DNA of 64,000 nucleotides. It comes from Euonymus europaeus (taxonomy: Eukaryota > Streptophyta > Magnoliopsida > Celastrales > Celastraceae). The notes beneath the pieces were generated by a model. The model saw only the letters and a list, made by a program, of their open reading frames with translations, searched no databases and was not told the origin of the DNA. A program made the position numbers and the translations under genes. The stretch covers positions 28,054,501 to 28,118,500 of the forward strand of contig OY756957.1 in the NCBI GenBank assembly GCA_963580455.1. Direction: 5' to 3'. This document shows, one piece after another, positions 23,101-34,819 of the stretch (position 1 is the stretch's first letter; each line of letters opens with the position of its first letter).

Positions 23101-25681
23101 CAACATAATATTAAGTGACATGTTTCACAGTAAGCAACTACCTCCAAACACTTTACTTGTAAGCTAACATAAAACAATGAAATCACAGAAATTATAGCTT
23201 GCACTTAACCTTAAACTTAAGTGTGTCCTTTAGGAAGCGTGTAATAAGTTCATGGCTAGCATGCATCTTCACACCATTCCAGCTGGAATAGGAAACCATG
23301 ATCGTTGAAACTCCTTTGATAATTGAATCAGAATAAGCAGGAGTGTGGATGCTAAGCAACCCATGCCTGTCAATGACAGTGTTGTTCTCATTAACGCCCT
23401 TGAATGTTCCACCATCACCTGCAAAGTGCTTTGCACAGGCAGCAACCTTGTTCCTACAAGAACTAAAGAAGTTAGAAGGCACAAATGAAAAATGAAATGC
23501 TTAATGCATGTGGAAGATGTGTGCAAGGAAGATGAGGTGTGACTTTTGGCTTCCAAAACACTTTCAAGATTTACCCAAATGCACAAAAGTAATGAAAAAC
23601 TACCAAAAGTTAAGGTAGATTTATACCATCTAAGCAGTGCGCAAAACTATAATACTAACTTTCACTCATTCCAGCTTTGTGATAGCCTAAGGCAAATAAA
23701 AACCATATAATTTGAGCAGAGCTGAGCCTGATAAGTGATAGTTCTTTATTACTTTGGGCTCTGCACACTATAGCTTTACTGATGAAATACATCCATTCAT
23801 CGTCACAATGAATTAATTCCATGGAAAAACATTCTTTCACTTCAGCAAATGTATTAGGTAGGGGCAAAAAAAAAAAGCATAAACGTAATCCTACTAAGTT
23901 TCGGCTACAAATGCTTTTGCTATGATATATCTTCCAAGTTTGATAGAGTTCGTACTTTCCACCAACAAATGGAACTCCCTTTCTAGAATTAGCAGGAATT
24001 TCTCCTTGTAAACCGAGTATGATATCCGTCATTTCTTCCACAATTTTGTGATCTTCACTATAGCTTTCATAACATCGACCCCACCTAGGATCTCTACAAA
24101 CCTGCAGAATGTGTTTCAGTGAAAACGCGAATTTATAAGAAATTATCCAAACATTTATGTGTCAATTTCACAGTATCCAATTTACCGCGATGCACGGAGC
24201 AAAGACATAGGGTATCCCAGTAGCTCTTGCTTCAATAGCTGTCGCAGCACCAATCCTCTTCACCAGGTCAGGATCCCTGAGCACCATATATTATTTATAA
24301 TTAAAAGAAGTTAATTCATTTAAAAGAAATTATCTACACTAAAAAGCTACAATGGTGCTGAAAACAGCAGAAATTTTGTAACATATATGCACCATTACAT
24401 TGTACAAAGTGGACAAAAGCTGTAACAAAATTAACAACATTGATTTTGTTATTTGAAAATTAACACAAATTATAATATCTAAGGAAACAAGTGTGAAGTT
24501 ATTTTAAAATCAAAGCCAACTTTTTGATCGGTGGGAATGATGGGGAGTTGCAGTACAAATCAGGATACTCTATTGCATAAAGGAGGTATGGCAAAATTAG
24601 GCACGTAAGCTTTTGCTCTATTAGAAATAAAATTCGATATAGCAAACCATTATTAATCAGAGTCAGTGAAGACTGACCATGAAAGCCAAACTAGATTTGT
24701 TATGGAATGGGACTTCTGTGATTTAGTTTACTTCAGTAATTCTGCAGGCCAGAAAAAGGAAATTTGGAGGAAACACCGAAACAGAGGAAAATCTAACATC
24801 ATTCCATCAAAGAGATACTGTTGATTTACTGTAGAATACATTCAAAACTGAAAGATGACATGGTCTAATGGAACATAAATTTTATGTTTTAAAAGTTAAT
24901 ATGATGCATATTACAACTATTTTATGAGAATAATCATAAAAATGGTATGAACATTAACTTGCCTGGTAGCTCCAAGCCCGATGTTATGTGGAAAAATTGT
25001 CGCATTATAGACATTGTTGTGCCCATGAACGGCATCAATGCCATAAATCATAGGAATCCCCAAGCGACTAGACAATGAACCATTCTGAATCCCATTTATC
25101 ATATCAATCCAGTCGTGAGCACTAGCCTCTGGACGTGGTGTACTCCCACCACCGCTCAAGACACTTCCTGTGCCCGTCCCAAACACATTTGCTCGTCAAT
25201 ACCTTCTCCAAAAACAAGTTCTAACAACCAGTTTACAAACACCAAATGAGAGTGAATCATTCTGTTTTGGTGTCACTACCAAGGATATGCTGAAACATTC
25301 TATTTCTGTGGTCCGTAATTTATACACATAATTAATTAAAATTTTATTTTGCAATTGAAAGAGGAGGAGAAAGGAAATTGCTCCTCAAGTAAGTTGAAAT
25401 AATGAACACTACATGAAGAGAACAAAAAACAATAAAAAAGACCTGAAAAAATGCACTTTACCTATTGAGTAATCTTTCATTATATTAAAGGTTGCAACAC
25501 TCCAATCAATCTGAGCCATCTGAGCAATCTTCTCTTCTGGAGTCATCCTCCCCATAAGGTCTCTGATACGAGCCGCCACTGGCTGGTCTGGGTCCTTGTA
25601 TCTAACATATTCTGCTCCCACTATAGCTGCCCACACAAACATCCACAAAACCCCCAACACTAGAACCGGCAAGCGGGACAT
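20104..25681 (-). CDS. GH3 beta-glucosidase / exo-beta-glucanase, complete
   Basis: Ten minus-strand exons: 25681-25462, 25167-24963, 24276-24186, 24101-23956, 23453-23210, 22418-22314, 22176-21994, 21595-21391, 20933-20435 and 20212-20104; every junction keeps frame and gives 668 residues. It is a glycoside hydrolase family 3 enzyme of the plant ExoI/At5g20950 type, which removes terminal glucose from beta-glucans in the cell wall. A signal peptide (about 1-23) starts at the chosen ATG ([10 protein letters not shown]). Conserved motifs include [39 protein letters not shown] (229-237) and VISDW with the nucleophile Asp308; Glu514 in [11 protein letters not shown] is the likely acid/base. The last exon adds a hydrophobic C-terminus (about 640-668), suggesting a GPI-anchor signal. 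Intron 2 is GC-AG. Exon 10 has the weakest acceptor. This intact gene is the source of the GH3 scraps at 42.7, 47.7 and 59 kb. Confidence 0.93.
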
Positions 25682-26439
25682 CTTCACACTTATCGGCTGC
25701 ACTCTTGGCCACATCACCAAAAATCACTCTATTTTATTATTCTAACCAAGAAATGAAGAAAAAATAACCACAAAAGAAAATCTGTAATAAAATATTCTGT
25801 GAACAAACATAACGCAGATGCTTACAGAGATTGCGGTAATAGATTCTATCGCCTATTTAGCAACCCATGTTGTTAAAAGAAAAGAAAATAATAAAAAAAG
25901 CCACTGTAAATCATCAAACTCCATAGTTCTCTTCAGTTTCCATAATTCCGCAATACCCAAAAAGAAACCCAAGAATACTTTCGACCCTAATCACAAATCC
26001 CACGACACCCACATTTTGCACAACAATCAGTCATTACTTATGCAAACATAAACACACACAGAATCTTACTTGGGTAACAAGAAGAAACGAAAAGGACTTG
26101 TGGGTTTTGCTCTATTGTGAAATGTGAAGCAAGAGGGGGAGCCTTTTTCCTTGGATTTATAAGCGACAGTGCAGAGTGAGTGTGTTTGTTGTTGGTGATA
26201 GGTTGCTTTTTGGACGGTTTTGTTCTTAGGAGAAAAAGAACGTGGATAAACCCGTCATATACGGTTTTAAAAGAGTGGACGTTGTAGTTTTGTGTAATTG
26301 TTTTGTGGGTTAAAGAAAACTACAATCTTTGTTTGTGTTCTTATTAACTTTCCATTACAAATCTAGATTATCTATTTCGAGCAGTTTACGACCATCTTTA
26401 CTAGCATTTGGAATAAAGGCAATTTCTATATTAATAAAA
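25682..26439. other. GH3 upstream region
   Basis: This AT-rich segment presumably includes the GH3 promoter and leader. A short in-frame upstream ATG (25720) precedes the preferred start. No other coding signal is seen. Confidence 0.45.
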
Positions 26440-26960
26440 TGATATATCAAAAATATTCATCTTGATCTCTCATTTCTCTTATCTCACACGAATCAAACTC
26501 TTTTTTTTCTCCACAATTTTGCAATCCCTCTCCATCTCGCTTAGAGGTACGAGGTCGATCATTATAATCTCCTTCAAATATCTATGTAAATAGTTTTAGC
26601 ATTAAAATGCCTCTAAATTGAAAATTCATTTAAATGTGATCCTATTCACGTACAATAAAACCTCTCTATAGTTATAATGGTTGGACCTAATTAATTTTAT
26701 TATTATAAGAAAGTTATAACTTAAATAACTGTGTAATTATAAAAACCTAATAGAAGTTGAGGCCGAAATTTTTTATGATTATATAGATGTTATTCTTACA
26801 TACCATCTATTTAGATGAGAGTATGTCTCATAAAATATAAGTTATCGTAAAGCGTAAAAGCTGAGAGTATGAGTAACAGAATATAAATTAGCTTATACGC
26901 TGACACAAATTGAGTAATAGAGTATTACCATAGATACGTTTTAATGTTTATGAAAAAAAT
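26440..26960. repeat. Duplicated spacer block V, copy 1
   Basis: This block recurs near 59655-59920 and 60055-60440. Shared words include ctcttatctcacacgaat, attttgcaatccctctcc, gtaaatagttttagcattaa and acaataaaacctctctatag. It lies just 5' of the GH3 gene here, and beside GH3 relics at the other site, so it marks the GH3-side flank of the duplicated unit. Confidence 0.75.
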
Positions 26961-27160
26961 TATTGTGTTAAATATATTAAAATGTTAGATTTGGTGGAAA
27001 AATAAAGAATGTGGTTGTAGAGGTCTTAAAAAGTAGAGATCCCATTTTTGATAAATTTCAGACCCACTAAATTAAGTTGGTAATTTTTTATATTTTATTT
27101 AAAAACTAAGTAAATTTCTTTTAATTTTAAAATGATATAAATTTCAGTCCCAGATTACTT
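26940..27160. repeat. Duplicated PPR-upstream spacer U, copy A
   Basis: Words such as atattaaaatgttagatttg, gtggtaaaataaagaa and tttttaaaatgatataaatt recur at 32340-32585, 33420-33695 and 48300-48526 (continued at 56202). The block precedes the PPR genes and defines the 5' side of the PPR half of the duplicated unit. Confidence 0.75.
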
Positions 27161-27168
27161 GCTAGCGC

Positions 27169-27720
27169 TAGGGGTGCACAATACCCGACCCAAACCCGAC
27201 CCAAACCGTGAACCCGACCCAAACCACATAAACCCGACCCTAACCCGCATACCTCAAATAAGATATGGTTTGAAAATTCTAATCCATACCTATAATGGAT
27301 CGGTTATGGGTTAGTAGTTAACCCGAACCCGTTTAACCCGACCCAACCCGACCCCATTACTAAAATGACATCGTTTTATAATTTTAATTTATGGGTTGAA
27401 TTTTTAATTTGTTCTTCTTCCATTGGAATGCTTTATTTAATTGATTGTCTTATTGTCTTAGAAATTTGAAGTAAAAAATATATCTATTTAGTCATTGATA
27501 GCAAGAATGAGCATCTCGAATTCTTGTCTCCCATGGAACTTGATTATTGTATATCCGACCCAACCCATTTGTATCCAACCCCAACCCATATGAAACCGAC
27601 CCAACCCAATCCGCTTCAAATCAAGGTCAGTTAAGGGTTGGGTTTATATAACCCGAACTTATGTGGATCGGATGAGGTATTTGGCCCAATCCGACCCAAC
27701 CCGACCCATGTGCACCCCTA
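27169..27720. mobile_element. hAT-type MITE, 552 bp, with 8-bp target duplication
   Basis: The ends are perfect 12-bp inverted repeats (TAGGGGTGCACA / TGTGCACCCCTA), flanked by the 8-bp direct repeat GCTAGCGC (27161-27168 and 27721-27728). Eight-base duplications and TAGGGGTG ends are typical of plant hAT MITEs. The empty site is visible upstream of PPR copy C (56398-56405) and, with one mismatch, copy B. The interior is rich in acccgaccca repeats. It lies just upstream of PPR copy A. Confidence 0.9.
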
Positions 27721-27774
27721 GCTAGCGCCTACACTTTCCTCTTCGCACAGTTCATGATGCCGACAAGAAGAGCT

Positions 27775-27971
27775 TGTTAGTGCTGTCATTGGACTTGGTC
27801 TTTTGGAGTTAATTGTTATTATTGGTTAACAATAATCCCTGATATTAAGGGATTCACGTTGGTAGTCTGATTGCATATTTTACTCATTTCTGTTGTTATG
27901 TAAGGCTATTTAACAGCCACCTATTTACTCAATAAAGTAAGTATTTTCAGTTCTTCAATTCATTTTCCACA
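27775..27971. mobile_element. Short solo LTR, 197 bp, in the PPR-A coding start
   Basis: The insert starts TGTTAGTGCTG and ends TTTTCCACA, typical TG...CA ends of Copia/TRIM LTRs, and is flanked by the 5-bp duplication GAGCT (27770-27774 and 27972-27976). An aataaag sequence lies near the 3' end. Copies B and C have the uninterrupted site (agcttctgtg). Confidence 0.88.
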
Positions 27972-28140
27972 GAGCTTCTATGTTTGCGACCATGTCTGCT
28001 TCTCGTCTTCTTCTCCTTCAAGTTATGGCTTCTCTCAATTGCTCCTCCTCACTTCCTACTTCTATCAGATCGGCCTCTTTTCGTACCTCCAAATCTTCAA
28101 TAAATAACCGCAATTTCGAATTCAATGGCATCGATGATGC

Positions 28141-28908
28141 CAGGGGCGGTCCTGGCCTATTTGGGGCCCGGGGCGAAAATTTTTTTGGGGGCCCTCAAGG
28201 TGGGGTTTAGGGCAACGGCCCGAAATTTTTTTTTGCCACATAGTCATAACTTTTAAACTAATAATAAAATTTTAAACAAATAAAACAACAATAAATTTTT
28301 GATAGCTGGAACCCAATTTTGGGAGCTTAGGCCATCACGCATTGAATGTCATTACATTAAAATTAAACTAGTCATTAAAATATTCAGTTAAAAATATAAT
28401 TACATGAAATCACATAAATAAAGACGTTGGAGGTTGGAGAGAGAGAGAGACAGAACAGAGATTACAGAGATGGGAGACGAGAGAAAGAGGTGAAGATGTA
28501 AATTAGGGTTTTAAAAGTGAAATTGGGCCTTGTAGTAAGTAACTTTGGACTTGAAATTAGAGGCCCAATTTTAAGTATAAAAAACGGATCTTTAGACTTG
28601 AAATTGGGGCCCAATTTTAACTACAAAAAATGGAAAAAATTGGGGCTTGGGGATGGACTATGGTTTGAGGGCCCAATTTTATGATAAAGAAAAAACATGG
28701 TGCGCCTACTTGGGATTGAACCTCAAACCTCTCGCAGATCATGTTTATATATTACTACTAAGGCACAAGAGAAACAACATGTCTTTCATTGCAAAGAATA
28801 AATTATATACATACATTATAATCAATTAATAAAAAAAAAAATTGGGACCCCCGGATTTTGGGGGCCCTGGGCGGCCGCCCCTGTCGCCCCACCCCAGGGC
28901 CGCCGCTG
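28141..28908. mobile_element. Non-autonomous hAT element, 768 bp, in PPR-A
   Basis: The ends are imperfect inverted repeats (CAGGGGCGGTCCTGG and, reverse-complemented from the right, CAGCGGCGGCCCTGG). The 8-bp target duplication GATGATGC occurs at 28133-28140 and 28909-28916; copies B and C show the single site. There is no transposase frame. The interior has ggcccaattttaa repeats. It separates the PPR presequence from the repeats. Confidence 0.92.
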
Positions 28909-30525
28909 GATGATGCTGTGGAATGTTTTGATCGGATGGTTCACATGCACCCACCACCTTCTACATTCGAATTTAATCGATTGTTTCGTTCAATCGTCAA
29001 AATGAGTCACTATTCAACCGTGATTTCACTTGCTAAACCTATGGAGCTTTTTGCTATCAAGCATGATATCTATACTTTTAATAGAGTGATGAACTGCCTT
29101 TGTTGTTTGAGGCGTGTGGATTTTGGGTTTTCTTTGCTGGGTAAAATCATGAAAATCGGTCTCCAACCTGATATTGTAACATTCAACATCATCATCAAGG
29201 GATTATGTGCGGAGGGTAAAGTTTCAGATGCTGTGAGATTTTTTAATAAGATGGTGGATAATGGTTATCATCCCAACACATTTACTTACAGTATAATCAT
29301 AAATTGTTTCTGTAAACTAGGAAACACGCACGTCGCATTCCACTTACTCAACAAAATGGCAAATAGAGGTTGTCAACCAGATGTGGTGGCATATAGTACA
29401 GTCATTGACGGCCTGTGCAAGGACATGCAATTTGACAGCGCTTTTAATCTGTATTTGAAAATGATGGATGGAGGTGTTGCACCAAACGTCTTCACTTACA
29501 ACTCCTTGATTCAAGATGCATGCACTTCAGGCCTATGGAATAAGACGATACGATTATTGAATGAAATGATTGGAAGGAACATCAGACCTAATGTTGTCAT
29601 TTTCAATACGCTGGTTGATATGTTCTGTAAAGAAGGGAAGATATCAGACGCTCAACGTGTACTCGAGAAGATGATTGAGGTCGGAGTGGACCCCGATGTG
29701 GTCACGTACGGCGCATTGATGGATGGATATTGTCTCGTAGGCCACATTGATAAGGCATTGAAAGTGTTTGATTTGATTGCGGAAAAGGGTTTTCAACTTA
29801 ATGTTATTTGTTACAACACATTAATCAATGGATTTTGTAAGAGTAAACGTATAGAAAAAGCAATGGAACTTTTTAGTGATATGGATTCTAAAGGGTTGGG
29901 CGCTGACACTATCACATACAATACCCTTATAAGTGGATTGTGCAATGCAGGCAGAGTTCAAGCTGCAAAAGATCTTCTTAAGGAGATGTGTTCACGCGGT
30001 CATACTCCGACCGTGATAACTTACTCGACTCTTTTGTATGGTTTGTGCAAGCATGGGCGTCTTGATGAGGCATTGACTTTGTTTAAAGCAATACAAGAGA
30101 GTGGGTTGAAACTTGATATTATAACTTATAACATCATCATTGATGGTTTAAGTAAGGGAGGGAAGCTTAATATTGCAAGGGATCTGTTTTCCAACTTGTC
30201 TGTCAAGGGCCTAAATCCTGATATAAAGACGTATAATATCTTGATCAATGGCCTTTGTAAAGAAGGGCTCTTAGGTGAAGCATATGAGCTTCTTAGGGAA
30301 ATGGAAGGTACTGATTGCTCTCCAGATGACGGTACTTACAATACGATCATTCGAGGATTATTCCGAAACAACAACACTTCTTTGGCTGTGCAACTTTTTC
30401 AGGAAATGCGTGATAAGGGATTCTCTGGAGATGCATCTACTGCAGAGATGGTAGTTGATTTGCTATCTAACGATGCATATGACAAATCAGTTTCCAACGA
30501 GCTTCGTGTGCTGCTGTTAACTTGA

Positions 30526-30835
30526 TATTTGATTCATGGATGAGACCCGTTCTTGAGTGAGAGGTCAGGTATAATTGTTGAAAGCTTTTCTAGTTATTGC
30601 TTTTCCTTCTGTTTAGCTTCCTTTGATCTCAACATATCTTCGTTCCTTCTTGAATGAATTGTTATATAGATGAAATGTAGGTCTTTGGAATCTGTCGTGA
30701 ATGACAATTGTTTACTGTGAGTGATAATTTTAGATGGAAGTTTAGGTCTTTGATGTGCTGAAGTTCTTTTTGTCTTCATGATTATTGACCTTGAGAACCT
30801 TGGTCTAGTTACATGGGATTCTTGAACACTGTTAT
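30526..30835. repeat. PPR 3' flank, shared by all three copies
   Basis: The sequence following the stop (tatttgattcatggatgaga onward to accttgagaaccttggtcta) aligns with the flanks after copy B (42158-42460) and copy C (58209-58510). Homology after copy A ends near 30835, a duplication or deletion breakpoint. A poly(A) signal is not distinct. Confidence 0.75.
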
Positions 30836-32049
30836 ATAGAAAAATCTAAGATTTCACTCAAAATTTTTAAAAAATGCAACTCTAATAGACAAAATAACCT
30901 TGCAGCAATGTTGTCAAAACTCGAAAGACTTCTTCTGCATAGTATTACCTAAATTTTGGGAATTGGGAAATCAGCACATGATTGTAGATAAAGCTTTGCG
31001 TTAGTCTTTCTCCTGATTTAAAAGGAATTGGAAAATCAGCACATGAAGTTGAAAATATACCCGTAATCAAATAGAGGAAACAAACCAATGGACTGTAATA
31101 AGAAAGAATTCAAGACAGATAAATATAGGGAGAGAATGTAATAGAAGACGAGGAGGAGGCGGCATATGCAAACACAATCAACCACCAAAAGATACTGAAG
31201 ATGCAGGGTTCGCAGGAGTTGCATAGATAAGCTTCATTGACTAACAACTGCACCTCTGGGTAGCTATTGAATCATATTTTGCAAGACTTCGGGTGAACCG
31301 CATCAAAAAGGAATCCCTCGCCTCAGTTATTCTGTAAAACATTGTTATCATCACTGGGGGTGTAAGTTAATTTTCTATCAGCATATAGTATTGAATAAAT
31401 TTTATCATAATTCAATTTTGGATCTATATCACACACACACGCACACACAAAAAAAAGGGATACTCAAAATTCAATGAGATGAAAAGAAAGTGCTCTTGCC
31501 TCGATTTTATGTAGTCGAGGAAGGAACATGGTTAGCAATTAATATGAATGTGGTCGATCGCGTGTGGTCGATCTCCCATGCTCGATCGTTGTTGAAGTCT
31601 CACAATTCTAGAAGAAAGGGTCGAAGTCCAGGACTTGTTTATTGATGTCCGCCTCAAAAAGGATGCAAAAAAGATCACAGATATTAAAAAAAAATAGAAA
31701 ATAAAGCAAATATTATACTCCCATCTCCATGTACATGTTCCATAACAATCACTCCTTGGCCTCGGCGTTGGCACAAGCATAGTGTAGTATATAAAAGAAG
31801 AATAAGAAGAACGAACGGCGTACAGTAGATTCAAGGATCGCCATGATCATCACCCAGATCCATGTGCATACCGTGATTGCAAGAGAGAAGAGTAAGAGGG
31901 GAGGGTGAGGTTGGACTTTTCAAAAAAGCGAGGCGAAGAAATATGTTCACATTCGAAAATAGAGATATCCGTTATTAATTTATTGTTATAGATAGATAAA
32001 TAGATTCTTATATTGAGTATTACTATACAGTTGTTTTACTGCATAAATA
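30836..32049. other. Spacer after PPR-A, no gene supported
   Basis: A minus-strand ATG at 31843 opens a short signal-peptide-like frame (MAILESTVRRSFFLFFFYIL) that stops after about 31 codons; no downstream exon is recognised. The rest is AT-rich. Confidence 0.35.
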
Positions 32050-32585
32050 CTACCTGCAAAAATTAAACTGAATAGTCAACATTTATGTTAATATTTTAAA
32101 GCATTTATGGTATTTTGAAAATGCTCTGTCGAATAGAATTTTTAAAGAGAAATAATTAAATGGTATCTTAAAAGTGTGTTCGATGAGTATCGAACCATTT
32201 TAGTTTTTAAGTGCCCTAAATGGGTCCTAAAAGTGAGAAGGCTGGGTTGCATTCCCAACATCCCCAATTTTTTAAAAAATTAACATATTTTATTCTCTCT
32301 TTCTTTGTCTTCCCTTTTATCCCTCCATTTTTCTTTTATGTTGAATATATTAAAATGTTAGATTTGGTGGTAAAATAAAGAAACGTGATTGGAGAGGTCT
32401 TAAAACATCCCCAATTTTGATAAATTTCAGAGCCACTAAATTAATTTTTAAAGTGATATAAATTCAAAATTAAATATAATTGGAGAAAATTATGTTTTGG
32501 CCAGTTTCTCTCTAATTTCTTAAATCTCTAATTAATGATGAGAACAAAAAACTCACAACATGACCTTCAAATTCGCATATATTTA
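32050..32585. repeat. Duplicated spacer U, copy B1
   Basis: The segment aligns with 48040-48526 (shared words: gctaatattttaaagcat, ctttttaaagagaa) and with the spacer before PPR-A. It ends at the left border of the MITE at 32586. Confidence 0.7.
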
Positions 32586-33400
32586 GGGGTGGGGCTAGTC
32601 ACACCTCAATAATTATCGGTCTCACCCAATTACTATCAAAATCTCAATTAAAAATAGACGAAATCTGAACACACTCCAATTTTAGGTTTTCAAATTAAAG
32701 ACAATTGCACTCCAACCCACTTTTCTTCTTCTTCTTTCATTTTCTCTATCTTTTCTCTGTCTCCGCCATCATCTTCTTCTTCGGCGGACCGATCTCACTC
32801 TCCCATGCGCCTCCGCCATCGCCTCTATTGCTGCCTACCCCTTGTTTGGCCGACGACTTTCCCAAGCTTGAATCTTTATCATCCTCACATAACATAAATC
32901 TCAGATCTATAAACCCTTTTAGCTCCTCAGACTGAAGATCTGTCAAGCTCTTACTACTGTTTCTTCCACCTCTTTCGTTTTTTTTCCTCCTCTGCTTCTT
33001 CTTTCTCTCCCCTTTGGCAAGACTTGCTTTGGAGCTCAAGTTTTGCGCACTAACAGACCTGACTTATGACGAAGAGGTCCGAATAGGAGATAGAGATCTG
33101 GCTTTCCACTTCACATTCCAGATCCTGTGGAGCCAAATTCAGCGGCATCTACAAGTGAGACGAGATCTTCATGGGTCACTGTTGATCATGGAAGAGAGAT
33201 GATACAGAGTCGCGAATCCTGTGGTGGGTCGCCTTTGATCATGCAAGGGAGAGAAAGAAGAAGCAGTGGAGGAAGAAACATAGATGAAAAGGGGAAATAG
33301 GGTTTATGAGTTTAGACCGGATGAGATGGGATGAGACATTTATTTTTTTTTGTTATTGAGATGAGACCGATAATTATTGGGGTGCCACTAGCCGCACCCT
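32586..33400. mobile_element. MITE with long inverted ends, about 815 bp
   Basis: The left end (ggggtggggctagtcacacc, then tcaataattatcggtctca) and the reverse complement of the right end (agggtgcggctagtggcacc, then ccaataattatcggtctca) match over about 38 bp. Flanking tatattta / tatatttt could be a slightly decayed target duplication. The interior has short C/T-rich frames but no transposase. Confidence 0.75.
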
Positions 33401-33695
33401 ATATTTTAGTCTCTCTTTCTCTTCATCTCTCCATTTTTCTTTTATGTTAAATATATTAAAATGTAGATTTGGTGGTAAAATAAAGAAATGTGATTGGAGA
33501 GGTCCAAAATAGAGATCCTATTTTTGAACCCACTAAATTAAGTTGGTCTATAATTTTTTCTATTTTAATTAAAAGTTAAATAATTTACTTTTAATTTTTA
33601 AAATGATATAAATTTAAAATTAAATATAATTGAAGAAAATTATGTTTTGGCCAATTCCTCTCTAATTTCTTGAATCTCTAATTAGTCTTGAGAAC
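33401..33695. repeat. Duplicated spacer U, copy B2
   Basis: This is a second tandem copy of the same PPR-upstream spacer (atattaaaatgtagatttgg through attatgttttggccaattcc). Its match to 32521-32550 breaks at 33696 (gagaac), where foreign sequence begins; the spacer resumes near 40145 (aaaaaactcacaa). Confidence 0.75.
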
Positions 33696-33696
33696 A

Positions 33697-34017
33697 TGCC
33701 GAATGGATCCAACGTTAGCTGAAGCAATGGGCACGTTACATGCCGTTCATTTAACTGTTGATTTGGGGTTTCGTCCTATTATTTTTGAAGGAAATTCCCA
33801 AGTTATTGTCGATGCAATTAACGAGTATGATATTCATTTATCTTCATGGAGAGTTTGTATTGTCGAAATTCGGCGTTTATTGAGTTACTTCAATAACTAA
33901 TATGTATGAATTGTCAGCAGGGAAGAGAATATGGCAGCTTATACTATGACTCAACTTGCATTACAAACTCCTCAAATGATGGTGTGGCTTGAAGACGCCC
34001 CAAAATGTGTTCGATAG
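33697..34017 (+). pseudogene. RNase H-like (retroelement-derived) fragment
   Basis: The plus frame reads DPTLAEAMGTLHAVHLTVDL, then GFRPIIFEGNSQVIVDAI, typical of the RVT_3 RNase H-like domain of plant LINE-derived proteins (AEA-x-A, IxxEGDS motifs). After two in-frame stops near 33898-33907, the frame continues VSREENMAAYTMTQLAL ... VWLEDAPKCVR, the usual C-terminal end of that domain. The key Asp after EG is replaced by Asn. It is a dead fragment at the left edge of a large insertion. Confidence 0.6.
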
Positions 34018-34819
34018 ATTTTGTTTACGGAGAAACAATAATGGTTTCAAATTTTACAGTAATTTTGAGTTTATTATTCTTTAATTTTGGTGTTGCATCA
34101 TCTTTCGTAATCCACCTTGCTTGATGACATGAGTGTCTGTTATGAGCCCCCATTTATTGCACCCAACTCAGATTGGGTAATTGAAATATCGGTTTTACTA
34201 GGTATCCCAACTACAAGTATCTCAAATCATCCAAAATGATGTGGCATGCCATGTTGGCAAAGTGACTCAGCGTTTTTAAGTTTTTGAAATTCAAAAACAC
34301 TACAACAGCTTTTGTCAAATCAAAGGCTTGGGGAATGTGATATTACAGTCAAGCCGTATGGTTAGTGTAACCATAGTAAGAGTGGAGCTCCAAAAATTGA
34401 AAATCGTGCAGCTCTGTAAAAATCCCAAAGGAGACCTCCGGAACAAATATATTTCTGTTCGAAGAAGCATTCCGGCCGTCATCGAAGCTCCGTTAGCTCA
34501 AAATAGAAGCTTATTACATCCAAAGCTTAGATTCCTTGCACAGCTATCTTTTTCCGACAATGTAAGTAAACAATTTTGTATTTCCCATTTTATTGCAACC
34601 AATTATCCCCAATATTTCGTAAAATCCGATAAACCCACGTATTTTGTATCTTATTTATGACGCATTTGAAGGTATCCCGTTAATCAAATAACAAAGATAT
34701 TTGTTATTACATTTTTAAGGGTTAACAAAGTTGGAACCTTTTCGTCGACAAAGTTGAGTAATATGATTAATTAGCTCTTACATGGTGATATCATTGTGGG
34801 TTTTTTTATGACATATGTT

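Larger units (their letters stand above)
27754..30525 (+). pseudogene. RFL-type PPR gene, copy A, split by two transposon insertions
   Basis: This P-class pentatricopeptide-repeat gene belongs to the Restorer-of-fertility-like group, whose members are imported into mitochondria and bind specific organellar transcripts. By alignment with copies B and C the ancestral start is the ATG at 27754. A 197-bp solo LTR then interrupts codon 7, and a 768-bp hAT element interrupts the presequence after GIDDA. The segment from 27980 encodes a basic, Ser-rich, mitochondria-like presequence (MFATMSASRLLLLQ), ending within the hAT. The rest (28909-30525) is one open frame with 14 PPR motifs and no stop. Without the insertions the frame would be continuous. 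A new frame starting at 28858 inside the hAT would give a 555-residue PPR protein lacking the presequence. Confidence 0.88.

Noticed and set aside
27980..28210. 76-codon frame as an independent gene
   Set aside because: It is the presequence of PPR-A running into the hAT element; the last 22 codons are transposon.
32705..33039. Overlapping frames on both strands
   Set aside because: They fall in a C/T-rich MITE interior with low-complexity translations.
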